24,747 bases of DNA from Planctomycetota bacterium (GTDB lineage: Bacteria > Patescibacteriota > Patescibacteriia > Patescibacteriales > UBA12465), in NCBI GenBank assembly GCA_025453315.1, contig JALOQQ010000005.1, positions 1-24,747 on the forward strand. The letters are read 5' to 3'. Below are positions 14,096 to 22,356 of this stretch, one piece after another. The translations under genes and the position numbers were made by a program. The notes beneath the pieces are model-generated. The model was not told where the DNA came from and did no database searches. It was given only the letters and a program-made list of their open reading frames with translations. How positions within the stretch are numbered: position 1 is the first letter of the stretch; every line of letters starts with the position of its first letter.

Positions 14096-16756
14096 ATGTT
14101 TCATGATTTAACAGTCGAAGAAAGTTTAAAAAAATTAAAGACAACAATTAATGGTTTGGCGATAACTGAAGTTAAAAAAAGACAAGAAAAATACGGTTTT
14201 AATCAAATAGCAAAAGAGCGACCATTAAGTGCGCTCATTATTTTTTTAAATCAATTCAAAAATCCTCTTACTTATATTCTTTTTGGTGCTGGCACCATCT
14301 CTTTTTTCTTAGGAGAATATATTGATGGTAGTGTTATTTTAGGTTCGATTTTAGTTAATGCTATAATCGGTTTTTTTCAAGAGAAAAAAGCTAATTCCGC
14401 TTTGACTAAATTAAAAAATTTAATAACTCATAAAGTAATAGTTTTACGAGAAGGAAAAAAACACGAAGTTGAAAGCAGTGAAGTTACGATAGGTGATGTT
14501 CTTGTTTTAAAAGCAGGAGATCAAACGGTGGCTGATGCCAGAATAATCAAAAGTTCAGATCTGCAGGTTAACGAAGCTTCCTTAACCGGAGAGTCTTTGC
14601 CAATTTATAAAACGGCTGAAAAATTAAAGTCTGATACTATTTTAGCTGATCGTCGTAATATGGTTTATTCCGGAACAGTAGTGGTGGCTGGGTTTGCTTT
14701 AGCAGTCGTAACCGCTATTGGTCAAGAAACCGAAATTGGTAAAATTTCACAATTATTAAAAGACGCTAAAACTATTAGCACTCCTTTACAAAATCGTCTA
14801 ACTGACCTTTCAAGATTATTGGGCTCTATCATGGTTATTATTTCTATTTTAGTGGTAATTTTTGGTGTTTGGCAGGGTAGAGGTTTTTGGGAAATGTTTG
14901 TTGTTGCTGTAGCCTTAGCTGTAGCCTCTATTCCTGAAGGATTAGTGGTAGCTGTTACAGTTATTTTAACTCTAGGAATGAAACGAATTTTACAAGAAAG
15001 AGCTTTAGTTCGTCGTTTAATGGCTACGGAAACTTTAGGTTCTACTACGGTTATTTGTACGGATAAAACCGGTACATTAACTACTGGTAAAATGACAGTA
15101 GAAAATATTTGGTTTTCCGAAAAAACATATAATGCTAAAACTTTTTTGGAAAAAGAAAAAAAATCTTCAGAATTAAATTTAATTACTAAAATAAGCGTTT
15201 TGTGTAATAACGGTGATATTGAAAATCCTCAAGATCCGTCTGAAAAATGGAAATTAGTCGGCGCTCCTACTGAAACCGCTCTTTTATCTTTCTCAGCTTT
15301 AGCCGGTGAATTACGGGAAAAATTTTTGGTTCAAGAACCGGAAATTTTTCAATTGCCTTTTAGTAGTGAACAGAAATTCATGATTACTATTCATAAGCAA
15401 GGCGACGGATATGTGCTTTACGAAAAGGGTGCACCCGAGCGTTTATTGGATAAAGCTACTCATTATTGGAATAATGGCAAGGTAGAGCTTCTCACTAAAG
15501 AAATTAAACAAAGATGGTTAGCGCAATATGAAAAATTTACTCTCTCTGGATTAAGAGTTTTAGCTTTAGCCTATCGACCGTTAATAAAAGAAGAAGTGGT
15601 AAATGGTCGACCATTAAATTGGCAAAAATTAGATCAACAGTTAATAATGATGGCTCTAATTACTATTAGCGATCCATTACGAGAAGAAAGCAAGGAAACA
15701 ATTCAGATTTGTCGTCAGGCTGGTATTAGATCCATAATAATTACCGGTGATCACAAACTAACAGCTGCAGCTATTGCTCAGCAACTTGGTTTCTCAATTC
15801 AGGAAAGTTTAATTATGACCGGCGATGCTTTGGAAATTATCGATGATAAAGCTTTAAGAGAAGTGGTAAAAACAGTAAATATTTATGCTCGAGTTAGTCC
15901 TCAACATAAGTTAAGAATTGTTAAAGCCTTGCAAGATAATGGTGAGGTGGTAGCTATGACTGGAGATGGTTTAAATGATTCTCCAGCTTTAAAGTCGGCT
16001 AATATTGGAGTTTGTTTGGGCTCGGGAACGGATATTGCTAAAGAAAGTGCTGACCTAGTACTTTTAGATGATAATTTTAAGGTTATTGTTTCGGCCGTAG
16101 AACAGGGTAGAATTATTTTTGCTAATATAAAAAAAGCTATTACTTTTTTAGTATCAGATTCTTTTTCTGAGATTATCTTAGTGGCTGGTTCGATTTTTTT
16201 AGGATTACCTTTAGCGATTTTGCCAACGCAAATCCTTTGGGTTAATATTATTAATGATGGTCTGCCGAGTTTTTTCTCTGCTTTTGAAAAAGGAGAGAAG
16301 GGGGTTATGAAGGAAAAACCACGACCACAGAATGAACCCATTATCGACAAAAGAATGAAAATAACTATTTTTGGTGTTGGCTTTGTTCGTGATATAATAT
16401 TATTATTAATTTTTGTTTATTTAACGAAACAAGGATATAATGAGGTTGTTTTACGTAGTTTTGTTTTTGCTATCTTGGGCACTAAATCAGCTATTTCTAT
16501 TTTAAGTTTGCGCAGTCTAAAACAATATATTTGGCAACTAAATATTTTTAATAATCGTTATGCGGTCGTTGCTATTATTACCAGCTTATTGTTATGTGTT
16601 TTAGCAATTTATACTCCAGTTTTACAAAATATTCTACGCACCACTGCTCTTTCGGCTAAAGCCTGGTTGGGAATTTTAGCTTTTGCTATCTTTAATTTGA
16701 TTTTATTAGAAAGCGTTAAGTTTTTTTATAACAGAAAAATATTAGCGATTAAATAG
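14096..16756 (+). CDS. P2-type cation-transporting ATPase (Ca2+-ATPase-like)
   Basis: This 886-residue ion pump has the complete P-type layout: an N-terminal cation-ATPase domain (MFHDLTVEESLKKL), the actuator TGES (164-167), membrane helix 4 with PEGL (280-283), the phosphorylation site DKTGTLT (Asp 323), the nucleotide-binding domain with KGAPE, and the hinge TGDGLND (622-628). LWVNIINDGLP in helix 6 resembles the N..TD Ca2+-site motif of SERCA, with Asn in place of Thr. A Ca2+ (P2A) substrate is most likely, but Na+ or Mn2+ are possible. The next gene starts 3 bases after its stop, so they are co-transcribed. Confidence 0.93.
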   Translation: MFHDLTVEESLKKLKTTINGLAITEVKKRQEKYGFNQIAKERPLSALIIFLNQFKNPLTYILFGAGTISFFLGEYIDGSVILGSILVNAIIGFFQEKKANSALTKLKNLITHKVIVLREGKKHEVESSEVTIGDVLVLKAGDQTVADARIIKSSDLQVNEASLTGESLPIYKTAEKLKSDTILADRRNMVYSGTVVVAGFALAVVTAIGQETEIGKISQLLKDAKTISTPLQNRLTDLSRLLGSIMVIISILVVIFGVWQGRGFWEMFVVAVALAVASIPEGLVVAVTVILTLGMKRILQERALVRRLMATETLGSTTVICTDKTGTLTTGKMTVENIWFSEKTYNAKTFLEKEKKSSELNLITKISVLCNNGDIENPQDPSEKWKLVGAPTETALLSFSALAGELREKFLVQEPEIFQLPFSSEQKFMITIHKQGDGYVLYEKGAPERLLDKATHYWNNGKVELLTKEIKQRWLAQYEKFTLSGLRVLALAYRPLIKEEVVNGRPLNWQKLDQQLIMMALITISDPLREESKETIQICRQAGIRSIIITGDHKLTAAAIAQQLGFSIQESLIMTGDALEIIDDKALREVVKTVNIYARVSPQHKLRIVKALQDNGEVVAMTGDGLNDSPALKSANIGVCLGSGTDIAKESADLVLLDDNFKVIVSAVEQGRIIFANIKKAITFLVSDSFSEIILVAGSIFLGLPLAILPTQILWVNIINDGLPSFFSAFEKGEKGVMKEKPRPQNEPIIDKRMKITIFGVGFVRDIILLLIFVYLTKQGYNEVVLRSFVFAILGTKSAISILSLRSLKQYIWQLNIFNNRYAVVAIITSLLLCVLAIYTPVLQNILRTTALSAKAWLGILAFAIFNLILLESVKFFYNRKILAIK

Positions 16757-16759
16757 AAA

Positions 16760-17203
16760 ATGAAATTTAATTACCAGAAAAATTTAATTAATCAGCAATT
16801 AAATCAGCTTAAACAGCGTCGTCCAGGTTTGTGGCTGAGAATATTTGGTAATCAAAAAGCCTTAGCCATTCTTTTGGTTATTATTTTGGTGGTCGTTTTA
16901 ATTCCCGCTGTAAAAAATTATCAAAGACGTTTAGCGGTAAATAGAGAAATTGCTGAAATGAAAAAAGATATTAATAGTTTTACGGAAGAAAACAATAACT
17001 TAAAAGAAATAGTAGGATATCTTGAGTCTAGTCAGGCAGTTGAAGAACAGGCGCGCTTGAATTTGGGCTTAAAGAAGGAGGGCGAACAAGTTGTGATTAT
17101 AAAAGATGAAAGGAATAATAATATTAACGAAACGATTAAAAATCAAGAAGAAAATTTAAATAATCCCGAACGTTGGTTTAGGTATTTTTTTGGTCGATTA
17201 TAA
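16760..17203 (+). CDS. Septum-formation initiator, DivIC/FtsL/FtsB-like
   Basis: The 147-residue bitopic membrane protein has a basic cytoplasmic N-terminus (~1-32), one membrane helix (~33-51, ALAILLVIILVVVLIPAV), and an extracytoplasmic coiled coil (~58-90). It ends with the family signature VEEQARLNLGLKKEGEQVVII. Such proteins scaffold the FtsW-FtsI division complex. It lies 3 bases after the cation ATPase gene and upstream of the cell-wall enzyme, ftsE and ftsX. It is the last gene of its group before the oppositely oriented tRNA-Thr. Confidence 0.8.
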   Translation: MKFNYQKNLINQQLNQLKQRRPGLWLRIFGNQKALAILLVIILVVVLIPAVKNYQRRLAVNREIAEMKKDINSFTEENNNLKEIVGYLESSQAVEEQARLNLGLKKEGEQVVIIKDERNNNINETIKNQEENLNNPERWFRYFFGRL

Positions 17204-17220
17204 GTTGAGAGTTAAAACAA

Positions 17221-17240
17221 TAAAGATAATTTAATCTTTA
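17221..17240. terminator. AT-rich hairpin between convergent divIC-like gene and tRNA-Thr
   Basis: TAAAGAT (17221-17227) pairs with ATCTTTA (17234-17240) around AATTTA. It lies between two convergent transcription units, 18 bases from the protein gene and 18 bases from the tRNA 3' end, and T-rich sequence follows on both strands. The stem is weak. Confidence 0.4.
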
Positions 17241-17257
17241 GTTTTAAATTAAAGTTG

Positions 17258-17330
17258 AGCCGAAAGCGGGAATTGAACCCGCGACCTACGCGTTACGAGT
17301 GCGTTGCTCTACCAGCTGAGCTATTTCGGC
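17258..17330 (-). tRNA. tRNA-Thr (anticodon CGT)
   Basis: On the - strand, GCCGAAA (17330-17324) pairs perfectly with TTTCGGC (17265-17259). The D-arm contains AGCTCAGCTGGTAGAGC, the anticodon loop is CTCGTAA (anticodon CGT, reading ACG), and the T-arm is GCGGG-TTCAATT-CCCGC. The discriminator is T (17258). The 3' CCA is not encoded: CAA follows. It is one of only two features on the - strand supported here. Confidence 0.96.
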
Positions 17331-17410
17331 TTTAGTAAATCAATAATCTTTTTACAAAAATTAGCCAAAGCTTATAAAAGAAAAAAGGGCGTTAGCCTTC
17401 TTTTTTTAAT

Positions 17411-17419
17411 ATGTTATAA
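17411..17419 (+). promoter_or_regulatory. Extended -10 promoter of the cell-wall enzyme/ftsEX group
   Basis: TGT-TATAAT (17411-17419) is a perfect extended -10, and initiation would occur near 17426. No clear -35 is needed for this type. It supports ATG 17455 over the in-frame TTG at 17425. Confidence 0.65.
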
Positions 17420-17454
17420 TTATATTGTTCCTCTTTAACCTAGTCAATAATTTC

Positions 17455-19137
17455 ATGTTTTTATCTTTTTGTCAAAAAATAAAATTAATAGTTATTAAAG
17501 TCATTCCGGTGATATTTTTTTTATTTTTATTTATTCCTTTTTTCGTTCAAGCTGATGATTCTAGTAAAGAACTAATTTTTTCTGAATCAGCAATCACTAA
17601 AGAACAAAGCGTTTCTTTAACAGAATGTAAAGTGACAGTTTCAGCCCAAGCTTTTAAAAAAGCTAATGGAATAAAATTAGAAAAAATAGATAATTTACTT
17701 CCTGAAAATAGTGTTTGGCAAAAAAATAGTGCGCTTTATCAGTTTTCAGTTAGTAACCCTAGTGATTATAAAACTGATAATAAAACCAAAATTATTTTTA
17801 ATTATTCTAATAATAATTATTTAAAACAAATTTTCTTTTTTGATAGCAATTATAAAGTTTGGCGCCCACTACCTTCGATTGATAATCCTAAAAATAAGAC
17901 CGTAACTGCTTTTTTCCCTTTTTCTTTTGTCCGTTTAGCCTTATTTTCTAATCCCAACGTTTTAGCGGTTGGTGAGGCTAGTTATTATGGTTATAAGTCT
18001 GGAAATTATGCTGCTTCACCAGATTTTCCCAAAGGAACTAAGTTAAGAGTTTATAATTTAAATAACAATAAGTTTGTTGATGTGGAAATTAATGATTTCG
18101 GGCCAGATAGAAAAAAATTTCCCACTAGAGTTATTGATTTAGAAAAACAAGCTTTTAAAAAAATTGCTCCTTTGAGTGACGGCTTAGCAAAAATTAAAAT
18201 TGAAATACTTTCTGCTCCTAGCGGGACAATAAAAAAAGGTTTAAAAGAAAATAAAAAAACAATAAATAATGCCCCGGTTACTAAAAAAGTTGAAGTTAAA
18301 AAAACTACTAAAGTTGATATAAATTCCCAAAATACTAAACCAAAAAAAGAAACGGACTTAGAGATAGAATCAAAATCAGGAATAGTTTTGTCTTGTCAGG
18401 ATGATTCAATATTGTGGGAAAAAGATTCTAATAAAACTTTTCCCGTAGCCAGTCTAACCAAATTAGTAGCTATTAAAGTTTTTTTAGGACAAAATATTGA
18501 TCCAGAGACTATTGTTACTTATCGCAGTAAAGATGAAAAGTATAATCTAAAATATTGTTCTAATGGTGAAGCGGCTAAATTGAGTTTAAAGGATGGTGAA
18601 AAAGTTAAAATAAAGGATTTATTATATTCTTCATTAATAGCTTCTACTAATAATACTATTGAAACTTTGGTTCGTGTTAGTGGTTTGGGTCGCGAGACTT
18701 TTATTTTACGGATGAATAAAAAAGCGGCTCAATGGGGAGCGACCACTACCCATTTTATTGAGCCTACCGGACTTTCTCCCAAGAACGTGAGTTCTGCCGC
18801 TGATTATGCTATAATAGCTAAAGAAGTTTTTCAAGACGAAACTATTCAAAAAATTACTACTCTTCCTAGTTACACCTTCTATACAGTAGACACTAAGAAA
18901 AAGCATTATTTAAAAAATACTAGTCGTTTAGTACGTGAAGACAAATTTGATGTTACGGGATCGAAAACTGGTTACCTTCATGAGGCAGGTTATTGTTTGG
19001 CCACTAGAGCCATTAAAGACGATAAAGAAATTATCACCGTTACCTTAGGTGCACAAAGTCGCGAAGATAGTTTTAAAGATACAGAAAATTTATTAAGCTA
19101 TGGCCTAAAAAATTATAGTCTTAAGCAAAATAAATAA
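17455..19137 (+). CDS. RlpA-like double-psi barrel fused to a D-alanyl-D-alanine carboxypeptidase
   Basis: The 560-residue exported protein has a signal peptide or anchor (~8-30, ending PFFVQA), a ~130-residue unrecognised beta-rich region, an RlpA-like domain (~168-255: VGEASYYGYKSGNYAAS, GTKLRVYNL, VEINDFGPD, RVIDLEKQAFKKI), a Lys/Thr/Asn linker, and an S11 penicillin-binding peptidase domain. The catalytic motifs are SLTK (333-336), STN (397-399) and KTG (504-506). RlpA proteins cleave naked glycan strands; S11 enzymes remove the terminal D-Ala from stem peptides. Having both in one chain suggests an enzyme acting on septal or lateral peptidoglycan. The conserved RlpA catalytic Asp is plausible in NDFGPD. 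ftsE follows after 21 bases. Confidence 0.9.
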   Translation: MFLSFCQKIKLIVIKVIPVIFFLFLFIPFFVQADDSSKELIFSESAITKEQSVSLTECKVTVSAQAFKKANGIKLEKIDNLLPENSVWQKNSALYQFSVSNPSDYKTDNKTKIIFNYSNNNYLKQIFFFDSNYKVWRPLPSIDNPKNKTVTAFFPFSFVRLALFSNPNVLAVGEASYYGYKSGNYAASPDFPKGTKLRVYNLNNNKFVDVEINDFGPDRKKFPTRVIDLEKQAFKKIAPLSDGLAKIKIEILSAPSGTIKKGLKENKKTINNAPVTKKVEVKKTTKVDINSQNTKPKKETDLEIESKSGIVLSCQDDSILWEKDSNKTFPVASLTKLVAIKVFLGQNIDPETIVTYRSKDEKYNLKYCSNGEAAKLSLKDGEKVKIKDLLYSSLIASTNNTIETLVRVSGLGRETFILRMNKKAAQWGATTTHFIEPTGLSPKNVSSAADYAIIAKEVFQDETIQKITTLPSYTFYTVDTKKKHYLKNTSRLVREDKFDVTGSKTGYLHEAGYCLATRAIKDDKEIITVTLGAQSREDSFKDTENLLSYGLKNYSLKQNK

Positions 19138-19158
19138 GAAGAATAAATAATTTTATTT

Positions 19159-19839
19159 ATGATTAAACTTTTTAACATTTCCAAATCTTATATTAACGGT
19201 ATCAAAGTTTTAGATGATGTTAGTCTACATATTCGTCCCGGAGAATTTGTTTCTATTGTTGGACAATCTGGCACTGGCAAAACTACTTTGGTGAAAGTTT
19301 TAATTGGTGAGGAAAAAGTAGATGAAGGAAAAGTAATGATTGGCGATTGGGATATTACCAATATTCGACGCAATGAAGTTCCTTATTTAAGAAGACAAAT
19401 TGGTGTTATTTTTCAAGATTTTAAATTATTACCTCGTAAGACTTTGAAAGAAAACGTTTCTTTCGCTTTGGAAGTTTGTGGACGCAGTCAAAATAAGATT
19501 AATAAGATTGTTCCTAGCGTTATGAAAATCGTTGGTTTGGAAGAAGAACAGAATCGTTATCCCGGTGAGGTTTCTGGTGGCGAACAACAGCGCACGGCTA
19601 TTGCTCGCGCCTTAGTTCACCAACCTAAAATACTTTTAGCTGATGAACCAACTGGAAATTTAGATACTATTAATGCTGAAGAAATTATTGATTTATTATT
19701 AAGAATTAATAATTTTGGTACTACGGTAATCTTAGTTACTCATAATCGCGAAGTGGTAAATCGTTTAAAAAAGAGAGTTATTACCATGGAGCATGGTCGA
19801 ATCGTTAGTGACCGTGAACATGGTAAATATTTATTATAA
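19159..19839 (+). CDS. ftsE: Cell-division ABC transporter ATP-binding protein FtsE
   Basis: This is a 226-residue ABC ATPase with Walker A GQSGTGKT (35-42), the Q-loop IFQDFKLLP, signature VSGGEQQR, Walker B ILLADEPTGNLD and the H-loop VTHNREV. The sequence MIKLFNISKSY and FKLLPRKTLKENVSFAL are typical of FtsE. With FtsX it controls peptidoglycan hydrolases at the division site across the membrane. It is directly followed by ftsX and preceded by a cell-wall hydrolase gene, a likely functional partner. Confidence 0.95.
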   Translation: MIKLFNISKSYINGIKVLDDVSLHIRPGEFVSIVGQSGTGKTTLVKVLIGEEKVDEGKVMIGDWDITNIRRNEVPYLRRQIGVIFQDFKLLPRKTLKENVSFALEVCGRSQNKINKIVPSVMKIVGLEEEQNRYPGEVSGGEQQRTAIARALVHQPKILLADEPTGNLDTINAEEIIDLLLRINNFGTTVILVTHNREVVNRLKKRVITMEHGRIVSDREHGKYLL

Positions 19840-19860
19840 TTGGTAATTAATTTTTTTTCT

Positions 19861-20772
19861 ATGCTTCTTTCTCTTATTCGTATAATAAAATTTAGCTTAC
19901 AAGATGTAGTGAGAAACGTTTGGCTCTCAGTGATAACAGTCACTATTCTTTGTTTGGCTCTATTTTCTATTAACACTCTAATTGTTGCTAAAATAATAAG
20001 TCAGGGCGCTGTTGATGTAGTTAAGGATAAGGTAGATATTAGTTTGTATTTAAAAACCGATGCTACTGAAGATCAGATCATGGCTCTGCGCTCTGATTTA
20101 ACTAACATGGATCAGATTAAAAATGTCATGTATGTTTCCAAGAAAAAAGCTTTAGATTTTTTCCGTCTTAAAAATAAAAATAATCCAGAAATTTTACAGT
20201 CTTTACATGAATTAGGAACTAACCCACTTTCTCCGAGTCTTGTCATTACACCAAAGAAAACCGAATATATTCCTGATCTAATTCAAAAATTAAAATCTTT
20301 AGAAAATGATATTATTGAATCTCGTGATTTTACCGATAATACAACAATTTTAAATAAAATTAATCTTATTACCAGACGTATTAATCAGATTGGTATGTTG
20401 ATTATAGCGGTATTTATCGCTATTAGTTTGCTAGTAGTTTATAATTCAGTTCGTATGGCAGTCTATACTCACCGCAAAGAAATTGCCATTATGCGTTTAG
20501 TGGGAGCCTCAAATTATTTTACTTTTATGCCTTTTGTTTTTTCTTCTCTAATTTATACTTTAGCTAGTATCTTAATAATTATTTCCTTATTCTATCCTTT
20601 TTTAAGTTTAATTCAGCCTTATCTAGAAACTTTCTTTATGGGTTATAATATTAATATTTTATCTTATTATTTAGATAATTTTGTTAAGATGTTTGGTTTG
20701 CAATTTGCTATTGTGGCTTTTATTAATATTATTGCTAGTTTATTGGCCGTTAAAAAATATTCCGAAGTTTAG
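19861..20772 (+). CDS. ftsX: Cell-division protein FtsX
   Basis: The 303-residue membrane partner of FtsE has an N-terminal membrane helix (~21-44), an extracellular domain with the FtsX features VDISLYLK and KKKALDFFR (~45-165), then three membrane helices (~178-200, 220-250, 272-295), including the conserved VYNSVRMAVYTHRKEIAIMRLVGAS. ATG 19861 is chosen; a TTG at 19840 immediately after the ftsE stop is in frame but unsupported. A terminator at 20790 ends the unit. Confidence 0.93.
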   Translation: MLLSLIRIIKFSLQDVVRNVWLSVITVTILCLALFSINTLIVAKIISQGAVDVVKDKVDISLYLKTDATEDQIMALRSDLTNMDQIKNVMYVSKKKALDFFRLKNKNNPEILQSLHELGTNPLSPSLVITPKKTEYIPDLIQKLKSLENDIIESRDFTDNTTILNKINLITRRINQIGMLIIAVFIAISLLVVYNSVRMAVYTHRKEIAIMRLVGASNYFTFMPFVFSSLIYTLASILIIISLFYPFLSLIQPYLETFFMGYNINILSYYLDNFVKMFGLQFAIVAFINIIASLLAVKKYSEV

Positions 20773-20789
20773 TTGATAATTAGATAAAG

Positions 20790-20814
20790 AAAACGGCTTT
20801 TGGCCGTTTTTCTT
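20790..20814 (+). terminator. Rho-independent terminator after ftsX
   Basis: AAAACGGC (20790-20797) pairs with GCCGTTTT (20803-20810) around TTTTG, followed by TCTT. It ends the cell-wall/ftsEX unit. Confidence 0.85.
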
Positions 20815-20855
20815 GTTGTTTGAAATAAGGGGGAGTTTAGTATTTAATAAGAAGT

Positions 20856-20884
20856 TTGACAGGTGCAGTTAAATTATTTACTAT
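20856..20884 (+). promoter_or_regulatory. Promoter of tRNA-Gln
   Basis: TTGACA (20856-20861) is followed after 17 bases by TACTAT (20879-20884). Initiation would be near 20891, 15 bases before the tRNA. TATACA at 20882-20887 is an alternative -10. Confidence 0.7.
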
Positions 20885-20905
20885 ACAATTATTGTTTGTT
20901 TATAT

Positions 20906-20979
20906 TGCGAGATCGTCTAACGGTAGGACAGCGGCCTTTGGAGCCGTTTATCCTGGTTCGAATCCAGGTCTCGCAGCCA
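20906..20979 (+). tRNA. tRNA-Gln (anticodon TTG) with encoded CCA
   Basis: TGCGAGA (20906-20912) pairs with TCTCGCA (20969-20975), giving the U1-A72 pair typical of tRNA-Gln. The D-arm is TCGTCTAACGGTAGGAC, the anticodon stem GCGGC/GCCGT encloses CTTTGGA (anticodon TTG, reading CAA), and the T-arm is CCTGG-TTCGAAT-CCAGG. The discriminator G is followed by an encoded CCA (20977-20979), unlike tRNA-Thr in this window. Confidence 0.97.
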
Positions 20980-21024
20980 ATATAAGGTTGCGGCCATAGG
21001 AGGGCTTAATTCAATAGAAATTTT

Positions 21025-21696
21025 ATGATAAACCTAGGCGCAAGCTTTGAAAAACCTAATAAAAAAGATAATAAACCGGAGATTCAATTTAGTAAAGAAT
21101 CAAATCCAGATTTTCAAAATGAAGATTATATTAGGCAGGTTTTTGTTAATGGAAATGAAAAGGATATAGAGAGTTTAGCTGCTTATTATAATTTTACTTC
21201 TAATGAAATTAGGTTGTTTAGTTACTTCACAAAATTAAGACAGAAGACATTAAATGAAATGAGCCCTCAAATAGAGGCTAGACGGCAAAATTGTCCAATA
21301 GCAACCGAAGAGGAATTGAGTTTAGGAGCTTATCAGGAAAACATTGAACCGCAGGTCAGATCGGCAGTGTTTGATTTGAGAAAAAAAGGTTATGCGACTT
21401 ATGGTTCTGGTTTTTGTGGTTTTGATAGTCAAGAAATATATTTTGAAAAAAAGTATTTGCAAAATTTTCAATTGCCGCTACTTATGGTTGATGAATTTAG
21501 AGATAGAGGTATTGTTATTGTAATAAAGGATGATAGGATTAAGTTAATTTTTAAAAAAGAATTTAATCAAGAAGAAATTGAAACTATTTGGCAAGAAGTC
21601 GAGAATTATTTACCGGATTTAGGGGAGATGCCACCACCCTGTCAGTCAAAGCAAGCCATTTCATTTCGAGAACGGCAAAAAAAGTTAATTAAATAA
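21025..21696 (+). CDS. Hypothetical protein
   Basis: The 223-residue soluble protein is not recognised. The N-terminal ~35 residues are polar and probably disordered. A helical segment (~36-75) is followed by a conserved-looking region with EPQVRSAVFDLRKKGYATYGSGFCGFDSQEIYF (in pieces, ~109-141) and a beta-alpha end (LLMVDEFRDRGIVIVI, then IKLIFKKEFNQEEIETIWQEV). The second half reads like a compact alpha/beta domain. A GGAGGG lies 20 bases before the ATG, too far for a usual site. The next gene starts one base after its stop codon, so the two are translated together. It probably shares the tRNA-Gln transcript. Confidence 0.75.
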   Translation: MINLGASFEKPNKKDNKPEIQFSKESNPDFQNEDYIRQVFVNGNEKDIESLAAYYNFTSNEIRLFSYFTKLRQKTLNEMSPQIEARRQNCPIATEEELSLGAYQENIEPQVRSAVFDLRKKGYATYGSGFCGFDSQEIYFEKKYLQNFQLPLLMVDEFRDRGIVIVIKDDRIKLIFKKEFNQEEIETIWQEVENYLPDLGEMPPPCQSKQAISFRERQKKLIK

Positions 21697-21697
21697 T

Positions 21698-22132
21698 ATG
21701 AAAATTTACGTCCTGGGCAGTAATAGTTTTGTTCATAAAATGGTGGAATGTAAAAATAAGCTCCGCGTCTTAGGTTATGATGGCTGGATTCACCAAGATT
21801 ATGAAGACCATGTTTTAGGAGAAAAAAGAGCTTTTTTGCAAAACGCTTCGGCTGAAGAAAATGCAGAATATAAAAAAACTCACGACTATATTAGAATTCA
21901 CTATAAGCATATTTTAGAAAGCGATGCTATTTTAATAGTTAATCTAGAAAAAAGAGGTATAGAAAATTATATTGGCGGAAATTGCTTAATGGAAATGTCC
22001 CAAGCTTATGTTAATAATAAAAAGATTTTTTTACTTAATGATATACCCCAAAACGTCCCTTATTATGAAGAAATAAAAGCTATGGATCCAGTTTGTTTAC
22101 GAGGTAAATTAGAGGACATTTCTTTATTTTAA
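21698..22132 (+). CDS. Nucleoside 2-deoxyribosyltransferase-like protein
   Basis: The 144-residue protein begins MKIYVLGSNSF and contains SDAILIVNLEKRGIENYIGGNCLMEMSQAY followed by KKIFLLNDIP (spanning ~80-125). This arrangement (an Asp at the strand end, a Gly-rich turn, a Glu in LMEM, then a Lys-Ile strand) resembles the nucleoside deoxyribosyltransferase fold, whose Glu is the nucleophile. A nucleotide-salvage or nucleotide-derivative hydrolase role is possible. The tight coupling to the preceding unrecognised gene suggests a shared task. The family assignment is by motif pattern only. Confidence 0.65.
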   Translation: MKIYVLGSNSFVHKMVECKNKLRVLGYDGWIHQDYEDHVLGEKRAFLQNASAEENAEYKKTHDYIRIHYKHILESDAILIVNLEKRGIENYIGGNCLMEMSQAYVNNKKIFLLNDIPQNVPYYEEIKAMDPVCLRGKLEDISLF

Positions 22133-22224
22133 TAAAATTTAGTGTATTGAATTTTTATAATTTATTTTTAAAAAACAATTTGTATTAAGTTTTTAATATA
22201 TCCAAAATAGATTTTAGTATGTTT

Positions 22225-22258
22225 AAAATGACAAGGTTTGCGTCCTTGTCATTTTTAT
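22225..22258 (+). terminator. Rho-independent terminator
   Basis: AAAATGACAAGG (22225-22236) pairs fully with CCTTGTCATTTT (22244-22255) around TTTGCGT, with T-rich sequence following. It closes the tRNA-Gln/hypothetical/deoxyribosyltransferase-like unit. Confidence 0.85.
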
Positions 22259-22325
22259 TATTTTCTGTTATTGTAAAAAATCACTTATAATAGTGAAATT
22301 TTTAAATCTGAACATTTTAAAATAG

Positions 22326-22352
22326 TATAATTATTAACTAATAAATCGGAGG
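22326..22352 (+). promoter_or_regulatory. -10 element and ribosome binding site of the dihydroorotate dehydrogenase-like gene
   Basis: TATAAT occurs at 22326-22331, with another TATAAT at 22286-22291. GGAGG at 22348-22352 lies 4 bases before ATG 22357 and fixes the start. No clear -35 was found for either -10. Confidence 0.45.
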
Positions 22353-22356
22353 TTGT

